NCBI RefSeq assembly: GCF_003024195.1
Contig: NZ_KZ679040.1
Location: 310,001-374,000, forward strand
Origin: Streptomyces dioscori
GTDB taxonomy: Bacteria; Actinomycetota; Actinomycetes; Streptomycetales; Streptomycetaceae
DNA: 64,000 bases
Direction of reading: 5' to 3'
The position numbers were made by a program, and so were the translations under genes. The notes under the pieces are model-generated. The model saw only the letters and a program-made list of their open reading frames with translations, did no database searches and was not told where the DNA came from. Position 1 is the first letter of the stretch; each line of letters opens with the position of its first letter. Positions 34,240-44,155 of this stretch are shown here, piece after piece.

Positions 34240-36573
34240 CTAGTTGACGTCCGAAACGTCGAGGCGGTAGAGGGACTGGGTGTTCTGGGAGCCGGCGGAT
34301 TCGGAGGAGTCGGTCGATGACGAACCGGTCGATGCCGAGTCGGACGCGTCGGCTGATGAGTCGGTGCTGTACTCGCTCGCCTTCACCGCGGTCGCGTGCT
34401 TCTGCACCCAGGCGGTCACCTCGGCGCTGACGCTGTCGGAGTCGCCTCCGCCCATGCCGCCGCCTCCGCCCATGCCACCGCCGCCGAGCACGATGTAGTG
34501 CAGCTCGCCCTTCTTCACGAGTTCCTTCAGCTTGGCGAGGGTCATGGCCTTGTCGCTGCCGGACCAGCCCCACATGGAGATGACGGGCTGCTTCGTGCTG
34601 ACGATCATCTGCGCGGCGCTCTGCGAACTGGACACGGCGACCAGCCACTTGGCGCCGTCGCGGTGCTTCTCCAGGTAGGAGGTCATGGCGCTGTCGGCGC
34701 CGCCCATTCCGCCGCCGCCCATGCCGCCACCGCCGCCGCCCGCGCCACCGGGCTGGGCGGTGCCGCCGCTGCCCTGCTCGCCGGTTTCGGCGGTGCCGCC
34801 GGTGCTGTTCGGCGGGGTGCCGCCCTGCTGCTGGCCGTCACCCTGCTGACCGCTCGGGGCGCCACTGGGGGCTCCGTTGGGAGGCGTACCCATCTGGCCG
34901 CCGCCGGGGGCCTCACCACCGGCTTGCTGACCACCTTGCTGCTGGCCGTTCTGCTGGCCGCCGGGGGCCTGACCGCCGCCGGGGAAGCCGCCCTGGCCGC
35001 CACGGCCACCGCCCCCACCACCGCCGGGTCCGCCGCCCATGCCGCCACCGGTGGTGGGGCCGGCGGTCGGGTTCGTACCGTTCATGCCGCCGCCGGAACT
35101 CGCGGTCACCGAGGCCGCGTAGGCCGTGGGCCCGGCGAGGGAGGCGACGACGGCCGCGGCCACGGCGCCGGTGAGGAAGCGCGTGCGGTTCCCCGAGCGG
35201 AAGAGGAACAGGCCCGCGATCGCCAGGACCATCACCACCGCGACGGCCGGCCACAGCCAGGTGTTCCAGCCGGAGGCGCGCCGCAGCAGGACGACGGCCC
35301 AGACGCCGGTGGCGGCGAACGCCACGGGCAGCACCCAGGACCAGACCCCGGACCAGCGCTTGGCGTCACCCGTGCGGAAGGCGCGCAGCAGCATCGCCCC
35401 GCCGCCTCCGCACAGCGCCGCGATGCCGGGCGCGAGGGCCGTCGTGTAGTACGGGTGCATGGTGCCTTCGGCGAGGCTGAACGTGAAGTAGTGCAGCACG
35501 GTCCAGCCGCCCCACAGGATCAGCGCGGCGCGCGTGAGATCCGTACGGGGGGCGCGGCCGCGCAGGACGAGGCCGCCGACGAGGGCGATCGCGGAGAAGG
35601 GGAGGAGCCAGGAGATCTGGCCGCCCAGCACGTCGTTGAACATGCGGCCGATCCCGGCGGTGCCGGAGAAGCCGCCCCCGCCGCCCCCTCCGCCCCCGCC
35701 GCCGTTGCCCTCGCCGCCGAGGACGCGGCCGAGGCCGTTGTAGCCCATGATCAGGTCCCAGGCGGTGCCGTCCGTGGAGCCGCCGATGTACGGCCGCTCG
35801 GAGGCGGGCACGAACGACACGGCGGCGGCCCACCAGAAGCTGGACACGGCCAGGGCGACAGCGGAGACGGCGAGGTTGCGTACGCGACGGAGGAGGCCGC
35901 CCCGGGCCGCGTACAGATACACGGCGAAGACGGCAGGGAGGGCGATGTACCCCTGGAGCATCTTGGTGTTGAAGGCGAACCCGAAGCACACGGCCGCGCC
36001 GACGAGCGGCAGCAGCTTGCCGTTGCGAACGGCGCGCAGGGCGAGGGCGGCACCTCCGACCATGAGCAGGACCAGCAACGTGTCGGGGTTGTTGTCGCGG
36101 TTGATGGCGACGGTGATCGGGGTGAGTGCGAGGACGAGCGCGGCGACGGCGGCCGGGGCGTGGCCCCAGACCCGCTTGACGGACGCGTGCAGGATCCAGA
36201 TCGTGCCGAGGGCGGCGGCGACCAGCGGCAGCATCATCTGCCAGGTGCCGTACCCGAAGACGCGGCACGACAGGCCCATCACCATCAGGACGAAGGGCGG
36301 CTTGTCCACGGTCATGAAGTTCCCGGCGTCCAGCGAGCCGAAGAACCACGCCTTCCAGCTCTGCGTGCCGCTGAACACGGCGGCGCTGTAGAAGCTGTTC
36401 AGGCTGGAGGAGGAGAGGTTCCAGGAGTACAGCACGCCGGCCAGGACGAGGATCGCGGCCAGCACGGGCAGCGACCAGCGGGGCGCCTTGTCGGGCCGCG
36501 CGACCGGCTCGTCGGGAGGCGTCGAGGCGACGGCCTCGGGGGCGTGGGGGTACGGATCGGTGGCAGATGTCAC
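34240..36573 (-). CDS. GT39-family membrane glycosyltransferase with long Gly/Gln-rich tail
   Basis: Polytopic membrane glycosyltransferase of the ArnT/PMT class, which transfers a sugar from a polyprenyl phosphate to an exported acceptor. 777 residues. Residues ~30-480 hold about 11-12 membrane spans; the first loop has the family's acidic motif NFMTVDKPPFVLM near 85, and INRDNNPDTLLVLL is near 158. A poly-Gly run sits in a loop near 290-303. From ~491 to ~628 there is a disordered Gly/Gln/Pro/Asn tract, then a small folded domain (~629-690: KHRDGAKWLVAVSSSQSAAQ) and a Ser/Asp-rich end. The C-terminal domain is probably outside the cell. Monocistronic; acceptor unknown. Confidence 0.9.
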   Translation of the reverse strand: MTSATDPYPHAPEAVASTPPDEPVARPDKAPRWSLPVLAAILVLAGVLYSWNLSSSSLNSFYSAAVFSGTQSWKAWFFGSLDAGNFMTVDKPPFVLMVMGLSCRVFGYGTWQMMLPLVAAALGTIWILHASVKRVWGHAPAAVAALVLALTPITVAINRDNNPDTLLVLLMVGGAALALRAVRNGKLLPLVGAAVCFGFAFNTKMLQGYIALPAVFAVYLYAARGGLLRRVRNLAVSAVALAVSSFWWAAAVSFVPASERPYIGGSTDGTAWDLIMGYNGLGRVLGGEGNGGGGGGGGGGGFSGTAGIGRMFNDVLGGQISWLLPFSAIALVGGLVLRGRAPRTDLTRAALILWGGWTVLHYFTFSLAEGTMHPYYTTALAPGIAALCGGGGAMLLRAFRTGDAKRWSGVWSWVLPVAFAATGVWAVVLLRRASGWNTWLWPAVAVVMVLAIAGLFLFRSGNRTRFLTGAVAAAVVASLAGPTAYAASVTASSGGGMNGTNPTAGPTTGGGMGGGPGGGGGGGRGGQGGFPGGGQAPGGQQNGQQQGGQQAGGEAPGGGQMGTPPNGAPSGAPSGQQGDGQQQGGTPPNSTGGTAETGEQGSGGTAQPGGAGGGGGGMGGGGMGGADSAMTSYLEKHRDGAKWLVAVSSSQSAAQMIVSTKQPVISMWGWSGSDKAMTLAKLKELVKKGELHYIVLGGGGMGGGGGMGGGDSDSVSAEVTAWVQKHATAVKASEYSTDSSADASDSASTGSSSTDSSESAGSQNTQSLYRLDVSDVN

Positions 36574-36759
36574 GAGGTCATCGTGCGGGGCCGGTTTTGG
36601 CGGGACCTGTGCTGAACCTGGGCCTCACCTGTGAGCGGGGATCACTCGTTTGGCCGCCCGCCGCCTCCGGCGGACGATATGTTTCCCAAGGCCACAGCCA
36701 TCCCCGGCCAGGCCACTGTCGGACCCGGCGACTACCCTGAGCCCGGAGAGGAGGACAGC

Positions 36760-38013
36760 GTGCTACTGAGGTTCCGTGTTGCGAACGTACGGTCGCTGCG
36801 TGATGAGCAGGAGCTGTCCTTCGTCGAGTCCGAGGACGAGGCGAGTGGGGCAGTTCGGCCGGTGGAGCTGGCCGGCGACCGGTCGGTGGGCGTGCTACCG
36901 CTGATCGGCATTTTCGGCGCCAACGCATCGGGAAAATCGAATGTGCTGACCGCGATGGTCGACATGCGTACCGCTGTCCTCAACTCCTACGCCCGCTGGG
37001 CTTCGTACGACGGCATTCCGCGCTCTGTCTTCGCACTCGACCCGAAAGGGCACAGCGAGCCGAGCTTTTTCGAGGTTGATCTCGTCATGGACGGCGTGCG
37101 CTGGACGTACGGATTCGAACTCGGCGGAACCCGCGTCGAAGCCGAATGGCTGCACAGTTATCCACGTGGTCATCGGCAGGTGTGGCTCGACCGCGATGCC
37201 TCCCGGGCAGAGGTGTACGAATGGCCGGGAAGCCGGGTCAAAGACCGGGCGCAACTCGTGCGGCGCACTCGACCGAACGCCTTGCTGCTCTCCACCGCGG
37301 GGACGGACAACCACCCGCAGCTGTCCCCCCTCTTTCACTGGTTCCGCCGCAACCTGTGGCTGATCAATCCTGAGGACGAACGGGGGCAGCGCGAAGCGTT
37401 CACCAGACAGGAACTCTCGGGAGCGCGGGCGCGCCGCATCGAGGAACTGTTGCGGGTGGCCGACCTCGGCATCACGGGCACCGAACTCGTCGATGACGGC
37501 AAGGGCCGGTCGACGGTGAAGCTGGTCCACCGCTCGACGACGGGCGAGGTTGCCTTCGACTGGCAGGCGGAGTCACTCGGCACCCGTTCCTGGTTCGCTC
37601 TGCTCGGCCCGTTGCTCCTGGCGCTCGACGAGGGCGCGGTACTGCTGGTCGACGAGCTGGACGCGAGCCTGCATCCGCGGTTCGCCGCCGAAGTCGTCCG
37701 ACTCTTCCACGACCCCTACAGCAACCCCAATGGCGCGCAGTTGGTGTTCACCTCACACGACCCGTCGGTGCTGACCACGCCGAGCGGTGGGCGACTGCTG
37801 GAGCCCGGTCAGGTATGGCTGACTGAGAAGGACAAGGATGGGGCGACGGATCTCTATCCGCTGACAGCGGCGTCCCCGGGGGAGGGCGAGGACCTGATGA
37901 AGTCGTATCTCGCCGGGGCCTTCGGCGCGGTCCCGTCTCTCATGGAGGGGCAGATCGCCCGACGGCTGCTGGCCGCCGGTGAGTACGCCGAGGACGAGGT
38001 GGAACAGGTCTGA
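36760..38013 (+). CDS. AAA ATPase of the RloA/OLD-like type
   Basis: A 417-residue ABC/SMC-like ATPase (AAA_21 type). It begins LLRFRVANVRSLRDEQELSF, the usual opening of this family. Walker A is GIFGANASGKSNVL near 53; Walker B with the catalytic Glu replaced in context as VLLVDELDASLHPRF near 295; then a switch His in LVFTSHDPSVLTT near 328. GTG 36760 follows GAGGAGG at ideal spacing; the longer frame from 36631 lacks support. Its stop overlaps the next start (TGATG), tying it to the RloB gene. Such ATPase-RloB pairs sit beside type I restriction loci (rloA/rloB, restriction-linked orf) and resemble AbiL phage exclusion. Confidence 0.92.
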   Translation: MLLRFRVANVRSLRDEQELSFVESEDEASGAVRPVELAGDRSVGVLPLIGIFGANASGKSNVLTAMVDMRTAVLNSYARWASYDGIPRSVFALDPKGHSEPSFFEVDLVMDGVRWTYGFELGGTRVEAEWLHSYPRGHRQVWLDRDASRAEVYEWPGSRVKDRAQLVRRTRPNALLLSTAGTDNHPQLSPLFHWFRRNLWLINPEDERGQREAFTRQELSGARARRIEELLRVADLGITGTELVDDGKGRSTVKLVHRSTTGEVAFDWQAESLGTRSWFALLGPLLLALDEGAVLLVDELDASLHPRFAAEVVRLFHDPYSNPNGAQLVFTSHDPSVLTTPSGGRLLEPGQVWLTEKDKDGATDLYPLTAASPGEGEDLMKSYLAGAFGAVPSLMEGQIARRLLAAGEYAEDEVEQV

Positions 38014-38690
38014 TGGCGAGGACGAGGGGGAAGGACTCACTGGGTCCGGCACAGCGCCGCGGGCGGCGTAAGAGAGTCGTCCATGTCTTCACCGAAGGGC
38101 TGGTCACAGAACCCTCCTACATCGAGATCGTCAAACAGCACGGCGTCCCGGCTGACCCCGCGATGACCGTGGAGGTGCGCATCGCGAACGCCTCCGCCCC
38201 TGGCTCGCAGCGCAAGCCGCTCAAACTGGTAGAGGCAGCTGTCCGGCTGATGCGGGACGAGCAGCGGCAGGCGAAGCGCAGCGGACTGGAGAAGAAGTAC
38301 CTGCCGCAGGTCTGGTGCGTCTTCGACCGGGACGAGCACGAGGGCATCGAGACCGCGTTGAAGCAGGCGCGGGAGGGTGACGTCAGAGTCGCCTTCTCCC
38401 ATCCCTGCTTCGAGGTCTGGCGGCTGCTCCACCACAAGTCGGTCACCGGAACGTTCGCAGGGGTGTGCGGCCAGGTGACGGTGAGACTGCCTTTCGCGAA
38501 GACTCCGAAGGACGCGTCGAACATCAAGCTGGTGCTGCCGCACCAGGTCACCGGCGGCTACCTGGACGCCAGGAAGCGTGCCCTCCAGATGAACGCGCAA
38601 CACGGTGACCACGTGGCTCTCGTCAACCGCGATCCGTACACCGACGTGCACGAATTCGTGGAGCAGGGGCTCGGAATCGCCTCGTACTGA
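38013..38690 (+). CDS. RloB-family protein, TOPRIM-nuclease-like
   Basis: A 225-residue protein matching RloB: VVHVFTEGLVTEPSYIEIVK near 22 (acidic E-G-x-x-T-E-x-x-Y), then VWCVFDRDEHEGIE near 100 (Asp-x-Asp) and SHPCFEVWRLLHH near 130. The Glu followed by Asp-x-Asp is the arrangement of TOPRIM metal sites, so a nuclease effector is plausible, but this is inference. It overlaps the ATPase stop by one base (TGATG), so the two are made together. 137 bp later comes the methylase-specificity gene. Confidence 0.9.
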   Translation: MARTRGKDSLGPAQRRGRRKRVVHVFTEGLVTEPSYIEIVKQHGVPADPAMTVEVRIANASAPGSQRKPLKLVEAAVRLMRDEQRQAKRSGLEKKYLPQVWCVFDRDEHEGIETALKQAREGDVRVAFSHPCFEVWRLLHHKSVTGTFAGVCGQVTVRLPFAKTPKDASNIKLVLPHQVTGGYLDARKRALQMNAQHGDHVALVNRDPYTDVHEFVEQGLGIASY

Positions 38691-38827
38691 CCTACTTCTG
38701 CTCACCTTGGGCCGCTGTGCTTTCGGCGGACGTGAATCCCGGCCGACACCGGCAAGCGGATTTCGGCGGGAGCCGCAGCGGCCATAGGGTTCCTACGTCA
38801 CTCGTCAGGTCGTAGGGAGTCGTTTAC

Positions 38828-41800
38828 GTGGCCAAGCTCACGCTCGCGCAGTTGGAGCGGCATCTGTTCGCCGCAGCGGACATCCTCCGGGGGACGATGG
38901 ACGCCTCCGAGTACAAGGACTACATCTTCGGTCTGCTGTTTCTGAAGCGGGCCAACGACGAGTTCGAGGCGGCGCGGGACGAGATCAGGGAGTACGCGGG
39001 CAGGGAACTGGGCCTGTCCGACGAGACGCTGCCCGGTTTCCTTGAGCAGGAGTCCGAGTACAGCGAGCGTGATGTGCTCTTCGTGCCGAAGAACGCCCGC
39101 TGGAAGTGGATCTCCTCGGCCACCCACAACATCACCGAGGACCGGCTGCGTCCGGCCCTGCAGGCGCTGGAAGGCCAGAACGCCAAGCTCCGGGGCCTCT
39201 TCGACCACCTCGACTTCAACCGCATCGGGGGCTCTGGAGCGGCTGCGGGCGCGGCCAAACTCGCCGACCAACGGCTGAAGTTGCTCATCGCACACTTCGG
39301 GCGCATCCGGCTCCGTACGAACGATTTCGAGTTCCCCGACCTGATCGGTGCCGCATACGAGTACCTGATCAAGGAGTTCGCGGACTCGGCCGGCCGCAAG
39401 GGCGGTGAGTTCTACACCCCGCGCGCGGTGGTCCGCATGATGGTCGAGTTGCTGGGCCCTCGGCAGGGGATGCGGATCTACGACCCGTGCGTCGGCTCGG
39501 GCGGCATGCTCATCCACGCCAAGGAGTACGTCGAGGAGCACGGCGGCGACACGTCGGACATGTTCTTCGCCGGCCAGGACGCGAACAGCGGCTCCTGGAT
39601 CATGTCGACGATGAACATGGTCCTGCACGGGGTGCGCCGCTTCGACCTGCACACCGGTGACACGCTCGCCGAACCGGCACATGTGCCGAGGTCGGACGCG
39701 GACCGCTTCGACGGGGTGCTCAGCAACCCGCCGTTCTCCATGGACTACGTGCTCAACGATCTGGCGCACGGCGCGCAGCGCACGACGTATGGGGCGACCA
39801 GCGAGCGCGGCAAGGCCGACCTGATGTTCCTCCAGCACATGCTGTGGGAGACGAAGCGCGAGGGCCGCGGCGGCATGGTCATCACCGTCATGCCACACGG
39901 CGTACTGTTCCGCGGCGGCGGCGAGCAGGCGATCCGTACGAAAATGCTCGACGAGGATGCGGTCGAGGCGGTCATCGGCCTCGCTCCGAACATCTTCTAC
40001 GGCACCGGCATCCCGGCCTGCATCCTGGTACTGCGCCCGCCGGGGAAAAAGGACCCGAAGCGGGCGGGAAAGGTGTTGTTCGTCAACGCGGACCGCGAGT
40101 TCCATTCGGAGCGGGCGCAGAACGTACTGCTGCCGGAGCACGCCGAGAAGATTACGTCGGCGTTCCACGAGTACGCGGAGGTGTCCAGTTTCTCGCGTGT
40201 GGTCAGCCGTGAGGAACTGCGGGCCAACGACGACAACCTCAACATCCGCCGCTACGTGGACAACACGCCGCCGCCGGAGCCGCAGGACGTGCGGGCGCAC
40301 CTGGTGGGTGGCGTGCCGCGTGCGGAGATTGAAGCGAAGAAGGAACTGCTCGACTCGTACGAGCTCGTGCTGACCGACCTGTTCGTGGAGCGGGACCCGG
40401 CCGACGAGAAGTATGTGGACTTCCTGCCAGAGGGGCAGAGGCCGGATGCGGCGCGGCTGGGGGAGCTTGCCCGCCCGCGTGAGGACGCGTTGCGGACGGC
40501 GTTCGATGAGTGGTGGGCCGCCGAGGCGCGGCAGTTGGAGGCGGTCGCGGCTACGCCGGAGCGGTTGGCGGACCTGACGCCTTCGGAGCGCAAGGCCGCG
40601 CTGATGGCCGTGCGCGGCTCGCTGATCGGGTCGTTCGTGGAGCAACTGCGAGGGGTTGGCCTGCTGGACCGGTACGCGCTGGCGGGAGCGGTGGCGGGTT
40701 GGTGGTACGAGGCCAAGTACGACCTCCTCGCGCTGTCTGAGAACGGGTTCGCGGGCGTCGTGGACGGGTGGGTCGAGAACGTCGAGACGATGCTCGCACC
40801 TGAGCAGGACCCGAAGACACGGAAGTTGCGGAAGCGGACGGCTGCCGAGCGGCGGCAGGCGTACGACCACAAGGTTGTTGCGGCCATCGCGCCCGACTTC
40901 CTGGAGGAGCTGGCGGCGGCGGCCGCGCAGGATGCGGAATTGGACACGCTATGGAGAGAGCTCAATTCGGCGGCACGTGACGAAGGCGAAGGCGATGGCG
41001 ACGAGGAGGAGGACCGTGATATTTCTGCACGGGAGAAAGTCTCGTTGCATGCACAACATAGAGCGGAACTGACGCGGCTAAATAAGGAACGCGTGAAAGT
41101 CAGGAGCATGATCGCGCGTCTTGAGACGGACTTTTGGTCCTCGCCCCCGAGGCAGACGGCGACTGAGGAGGAGACCGCACTCTCACGCCTTCAACGGGCG
41201 CGCGACGGGCTGGCTGCCGAAGGTGGGGAGCGGCGGGTGGTCCTGGAGGTTCTTCGGCACGGGCTGAGGAGCAGGCTCGACGCCCTTGTCCGGTACCGGC
41301 GCAGCGAGTTTGCCCGCGCTTATGATGGCTTGTGGGGGAAGTATGGGCTGTCCTTCCAGGAGATCGAGCACCAGCTGACGGGAACCGCACAGGGCGCCGC
41401 CGCGAGCAACCCTTGGTCGCAGCGGAGCGCATGGGAGATGATGGCGGACAGTGCAAGCGTTCTGGCCGACCGAAACGCTGTCGCCGAACTCATCCACTCT
41501 TTGATCGAGGCCGAGAAAGCTGTAGAGGCTGCGCTGGCAAAAATGAGCGTAGACGAAGTGTTGCTGTTGCTGCCGATGGTTGCCCCTGGCGGGGCGGAGC
41601 AGGCGCAGCGTCGTCCGTTGCGTGCGGTCGTCGCATCAGTGCGAGCTGGACGAGTCTCTGGCTCGAAGGAGCACTCTGGAGTGCCCGTTCTTCGCCCGGT
41701 CGACCTGACCGATCGCGAACTCGGGCAGCCTGAATACCGGTCGACCGCAGCCAAACTCGTGTTGCGTCCGGAAAACCACGAGGAAACGCTGGATACCGAA

Positions 41801-42202
41801 GACGTTCTGCTGGCCGCCGTGGATTCGGGAGGGCCAATATTTCGCGCCGCAGTCTGGCGGGGGGAGCGAGCGCATGCGACGTACAGCCATAACGTCATCC
41901 GTATCAGGCTCGATACCAATCACCTTGCCGCCGATTACTTCGTAGCCTGGTTGCTGCTCCCCGCAATCCAGAAGCGCATTTTCGCGGTAGCGAGGACGTA
42001 CTCTGTGAGAGGTATCCACGGCATTGATCAGGTCCGGCTTCTCGACGTTGACATAGAAGTGCCGAGCATGACGGACCAAAAAGAATTCACCCGACGCCTG
42101 GCTATAATGAGCCGGGAAAGGCAGGTGCGTCGTGCTCAGCTAAAGAAACTTCGCCGTGTGAAGGACATCTTGGTGGAGAACCTCACTGGTTCAGGTGGGT
42201 GA
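38828..42202 (+). CDS. Type I-like N6-adenine methylase fused to specificity-type C-terminus
   Basis: A 1124-residue single polypeptide. N-terminal HsdM helical domain ([35 protein letters not shown]). The methyltransferase core has the entry motif [18 protein letters not shown] near 193, SAM motif [16 protein letters not shown] near 217 and catalytic motif [12 protein letters not shown] near 298, so N6-adenine methylation is expected. A long helical, partly acidic stretch runs from ~500 to ~900. The C-terminus, ~920-1124, looks like a type I specificity (target-recognition) half: [19 protein letters not shown] near 945 and [20 protein letters not shown] near 1060, then a helix. Base composition falls in the last third. 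GTG 38828. No HsdR is present in the window. Confidence 0.9.
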   Translation: MAKLTLAQLERHLFAAADILRGTMDASEYKDYIFGLLFLKRANDEFEAARDEIREYAGRELGLSDETLPGFLEQESEYSERDVLFVPKNARWKWISSATHNITEDRLRPALQALEGQNAKLRGLFDHLDFNRIGGSGAAAGAAKLADQRLKLLIAHFGRIRLRTNDFEFPDLIGAAYEYLIKEFADSAGRKGGEFYTPRAVVRMMVELLGPRQGMRIYDPCVGSGGMLIHAKEYVEEHGGDTSDMFFAGQDANSGSWIMSTMNMVLHGVRRFDLHTGDTLAEPAHVPRSDADRFDGVLSNPPFSMDYVLNDLAHGAQRTTYGATSERGKADLMFLQHMLWETKREGRGGMVITVMPHGVLFRGGGEQAIRTKMLDEDAVEAVIGLAPNIFYGTGIPACILVLRPPGKKDPKRAGKVLFVNADREFHSERAQNVLLPEHAEKITSAFHEYAEVSSFSRVVSREELRANDDNLNIRRYVDNTPPPEPQDVRAHLVGGVPRAEIEAKKELLDSYELVLTDLFVERDPADEKYVDFLPEGQRPDAARLGELARPREDALRTAFDEWWAAEARQLEAVAATPERLADLTPSERKAALMAVRGSLIGSFVEQLRGVGLLDRYALAGAVAGWWYEAKYDLLALSENGFAGVVDGWVENVETMLAPEQDPKTRKLRKRTAAERRQAYDHKVVAAIAPDFLEELAAAAAQDAELDTLWRELNSAARDEGEGDGDEEEDRDISAREKVSLHAQHRAELTRLNKERVKVRSMIARLETDFWSSPPRQTATEEETALSRLQRARDGLAAEGGERRVVLEVLRHGLRSRLDALVRYRRSEFARAYDGLWGKYGLSFQEIEHQLTGTAQGAAASNPWSQRSAWEMMADSASVLADRNAVAELIHSLIEAEKAVEAALAKMSVDEVLLLLPMVAPGGAEQAQRRPLRAVVASVRAGRVSGSKEHSGVPVLRPVDLTDRELGQPEYRSTAAKLVLRPENHEETLDTEDVLLAAVDSGGPIFRAAVWRGERAHATYSHNVIRIRLDTNHLAADYFVAWLLLPAIQKRIFAVARTYSVRGIHGIDQVRLLDVDIEVPSMTDQKEFTRRLAIMSRERQVRRAQLKKLRRVKDILVENLTGSGG

Positions 42203-42440
42203 TCGGCCGCGAGGTTGGTGCGATCCGAAGGTCCGCCCGCCTGATAGCTGCGAGGAAGTGCGACCAACCCTCGGGGGAGAAGATCAGCGCGGAGCCGTGG
42301 GGTGTCTTCGAGTCCCGCACGGGAACGCCAGCCGGGTGACCGTCGAGGACTTCGAGACAGCTGCCGCCCTCGCTGTTGCTGTACGAGGACTTGCGCCAGC
42401 CTCGCAGGGGCGGGATGCCGGTGGTTATCCGGTCAGTCAT
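42183..42440 (-). CDS. DUF397 protein paired with the Scr1-type HTH regulator
   Basis: An 85-residue DUF397 protein with the full family pattern: [19 protein letters not shown] near 14, then [19 protein letters not shown] and a Trp (GWSHFL). DUF397 proteins are partners of Scr1-type HTH proteins (WhiJ/AbaA-like regulators; also described as toxin-antitoxin-like pairs). Its start overlaps the HTH stop by 8 bp (42433-42440). Its 3' end overlaps the convergent methylase stop by 20 bp, which is unusually tight. Probable role: modulating the HTH partner. Confidence 0.9.
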   Translation of the reverse strand: MTDRITTGIPPLRGWRKSSYSNSEGGSCLEVLDGHPAGVPVRDSKTPHGSALIFSPEGWSHFLAAIRRADLRIAPTSRPITHLNQ

Positions 42441-43227
42441 GGTGTTCGTAACCCTTCGCTGTCGCCCTCAGCAGGGCCAATGACTCCGTGAGCGGCATCG
42501 CGTCGCTCAACGCGAGAGCGTAGCGGTGGTCCAACTCGCGTACCACGGAGGGCGAGTCGTGCAGCTTGCCCATGTGGAAGCCCTCGCTGTACGCCACCGG
42601 CGGCTGGTCCTCGAAAGACATGATGCTGAGCATGCCCTCCATCAGCGGATGGGACCCCAGGACGAACGGCACAACGTGCACGCGGACCCGTTCGCTCTCC
42701 ACCAGGTGGACGAGGTGGCGGAGCTGCTCCGCCATGACATCCGGGCCGCCCACGACGCGGCGTAGCACGGCCTCGTCGAGCAGGACCCAGACCACCGGGC
42801 TCACCGGGTCCGTGAGGATCTTGGCGCGCTCAAGGCGTGTGACAACGAGCCTGTCACATTCCTGTTCACCCACCGGAGGGAACGACGTGCCCAGAACCGC
42901 ACGTGCGTACCTTTCCGTCTGGAGGATGCCCGGGACGAACGACAGGGCGAACTCCCGGATCATCACCGCCTGTTGTTCGAGCAGGCGGGCCGCCTCGAAG
43001 TAGTCGGCGACCGCCGCGTCCTCGGCCGGCAGGAAGCTGCTCAGCACATTTCCCGTGTTCAGGACCCTGTCGAGCCGCCGCGCGTCCTCCTTCGTCGGAA
43101 TACGACGCCCCGCCTCGATGTGCGAGATGTGCGAACGCGTCATCACCGCCGCGTCCGCCAACTCCTGCTGCGTCAGCCCCGCCGTCTCGCGCTGCTGCTT
43201 GAGCCAGTCACCGTACGTGCTGGTCAT
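42433..43227 (-). CDS. Scr1/WhiJ-like helix-turn-helix regulator
   Basis: A 264-residue XRE-type regulator. The HTH is at residues ~7-60: GDWLKQQRETAGLTQQELAD, AAVMTRSHISHIEAGRRIP. The rest is the DUF5753-type domain characteristic of Streptomyces HTH-DUF397 pairs: REFALSFVPGILQTERYARA near 90 and HPLMEGMLSIMSFEDQPPV near 205. ATG 43227 follows AGGAG by 5 nt and is preferred over the GTG at 43233. It is transcribed towards the methylase gene, divergent from the two small genes at 43390. Confidence 0.93.
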   Translation of the reverse strand: MTSTYGDWLKQQRETAGLTQQELADAAVMTRSHISHIEAGRRIPTKEDARRLDRVLNTGNVLSSFLPAEDAAVADYFEAARLLEQQAVMIREFALSFVPGILQTERYARAVLGTSFPPVGEQECDRLVVTRLERAKILTDPVSPVVWVLLDEAVLRRVVGGPDVMAEQLRHLVHLVESERVRVHVVPFVLGSHPLMEGMLSIMSFEDQPPVAYSEGFHMGKLHDSPSVVRELDHRYALALSDAMPLTESLALLRATAKGYEHHD

Positions 43228-43389
43228 GGCCACTCCTTTGTGACAAATGCCTGGTCACATCGCACCCCCTGGCGAGGCTAGCCGAGCAGGCGTCACGCTG
43301 TGACGAGTTCGCTACACACAGCGATACCCCCGCGACCGTGCGACCGGTCCGGGGGCGTGGTCACCAACCCGGACAAGGAAGTTGATGAC

Positions 43390-43725
43390 GTGAAGCACCG
43401 TATCGGCCGGCTCGTCGAGCCGTTGCTGCGATTGCTTTTTCCGGGCAAGGGGCGCCATCGGCTGCCGGCGGTCGGGGTGACGTCCGGGCGCGGCCGTCAC
43501 CGCGCTCCCGCGGGCGCGCAAGGGGCGACGGCCCACCGCGTCGGCTGTCGCCCCCTGCGCGGCGAGGACCACGTGATGGTCCGCCCCTACCTCGTGGAGC
43601 ACGAGCAGCACGTGCGACGCGAAGAAGCACGGCAGCAACGGGCCCGCCGACGCGAGCTGTGGCTCGCAACGCGTGGCGTCGACATCGGGCCCCGGCTGAT
43701 CCACGGCGTGGAGGTGTCCGCGTGA
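43390..43725 (+). CDS. Small basic protein of unknown function
   Basis: A 111-residue, Arg/His-rich protein starting at GTG 43390 with AAGGAAG upstream. It has no signal peptide or membrane span; a helical first part (RIGRLVEPLLRLLFPG) and a charged segment EHEQHVRREEARQQRARRR near 80. I do not recognise a family. It is translationally coupled to the next gene (GTGA at 43722). Its location divergent to an HTH-DUF397 pair recalls whiJ-type clusters that include several small helper genes. Confidence 0.7.
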   Translation: MKHRIGRLVEPLLRLLFPGKGRHRLPAVGVTSGRGRHRAPAGAQGATAHRVGCRPLRGEDHVMVRPYLVEHEQHVRREEARQQRARRRELWLATRGVDIGPRLIHGVEVSA

Positions 43726-44066
43726 CCGGCGACCGGACGGGAACGGCCCCGTCGATGCGGCTGCTGCCGTGGGCCGGTGACGACGGCAAGCCCTGCTATC
43801 TCATCGGGGACGGGAAGGGCCACCTCTCCCGTACGGCAGACCGCATCGAGAGCCTTCAGCTCGGTATGTCGGCCGGTCTCCTCGATCACGCGGCCGACCT
43901 GCTCGCCGACCGCCGGGCCACCGCCGATCAACTCCGCTACCTGGCCGCCCGCCTGGCCGAAGCGCTGACGGACGTGCACCGCATCGCGGAGAGCCGGGGC
44001 GCCCGTGTTCCTCCGCCCCTCCATGCGGACGCCCGCGACGGCGCAGGTCACCCACACATCGAGTGA
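43722..44066 (+). CDS. Small acidic/neutral protein of unknown function, coupled to upstream gene
   Basis: A 114-residue protein from GTG 43722, overlapping the previous stop by 4 bp. Sequence: SMRLLPWAGDDGKPCYLIGD near 11, then GHLSRTADRIESLQLGMSAG and a helical, Leu/Ala-rich second half (ADQLRYLAARLAEALTDVHR). No signal peptide and no recognised domain. With the upstream gene it probably forms a pair of small proteins made in a fixed ratio, possibly part of the HTH-DUF397 locus. Confidence 0.75.
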   Translation: MTGDRTGTAPSMRLLPWAGDDGKPCYLIGDGKGHLSRTADRIESLQLGMSAGLLDHAADLLADRRATADQLRYLAARLAEALTDVHRIAESRGARVPPPLHADARDGAGHPHIE

Positions 44067-44155
44067 CTGGCCCCGGTGGCCGGATTCAGCCCACTTCGGC
44101 GAAGGTTCACGGCCCGTACCCTTCCCCTCAACCGGCCTCCCCCTACCGTGACGCC

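Noticed and set aside
34396..36615. 739-codon rightward frame opposite the GT39 gene
   Set aside because: Antisense shadow of a well-supported membrane protein; product has no domain and is Gly/Arg-rich.
38798..40870. 690-codon leftward frame opposite the methylase gene
   Set aside because: Antisense shadow, Arg/Val-rich, no conserved motif.
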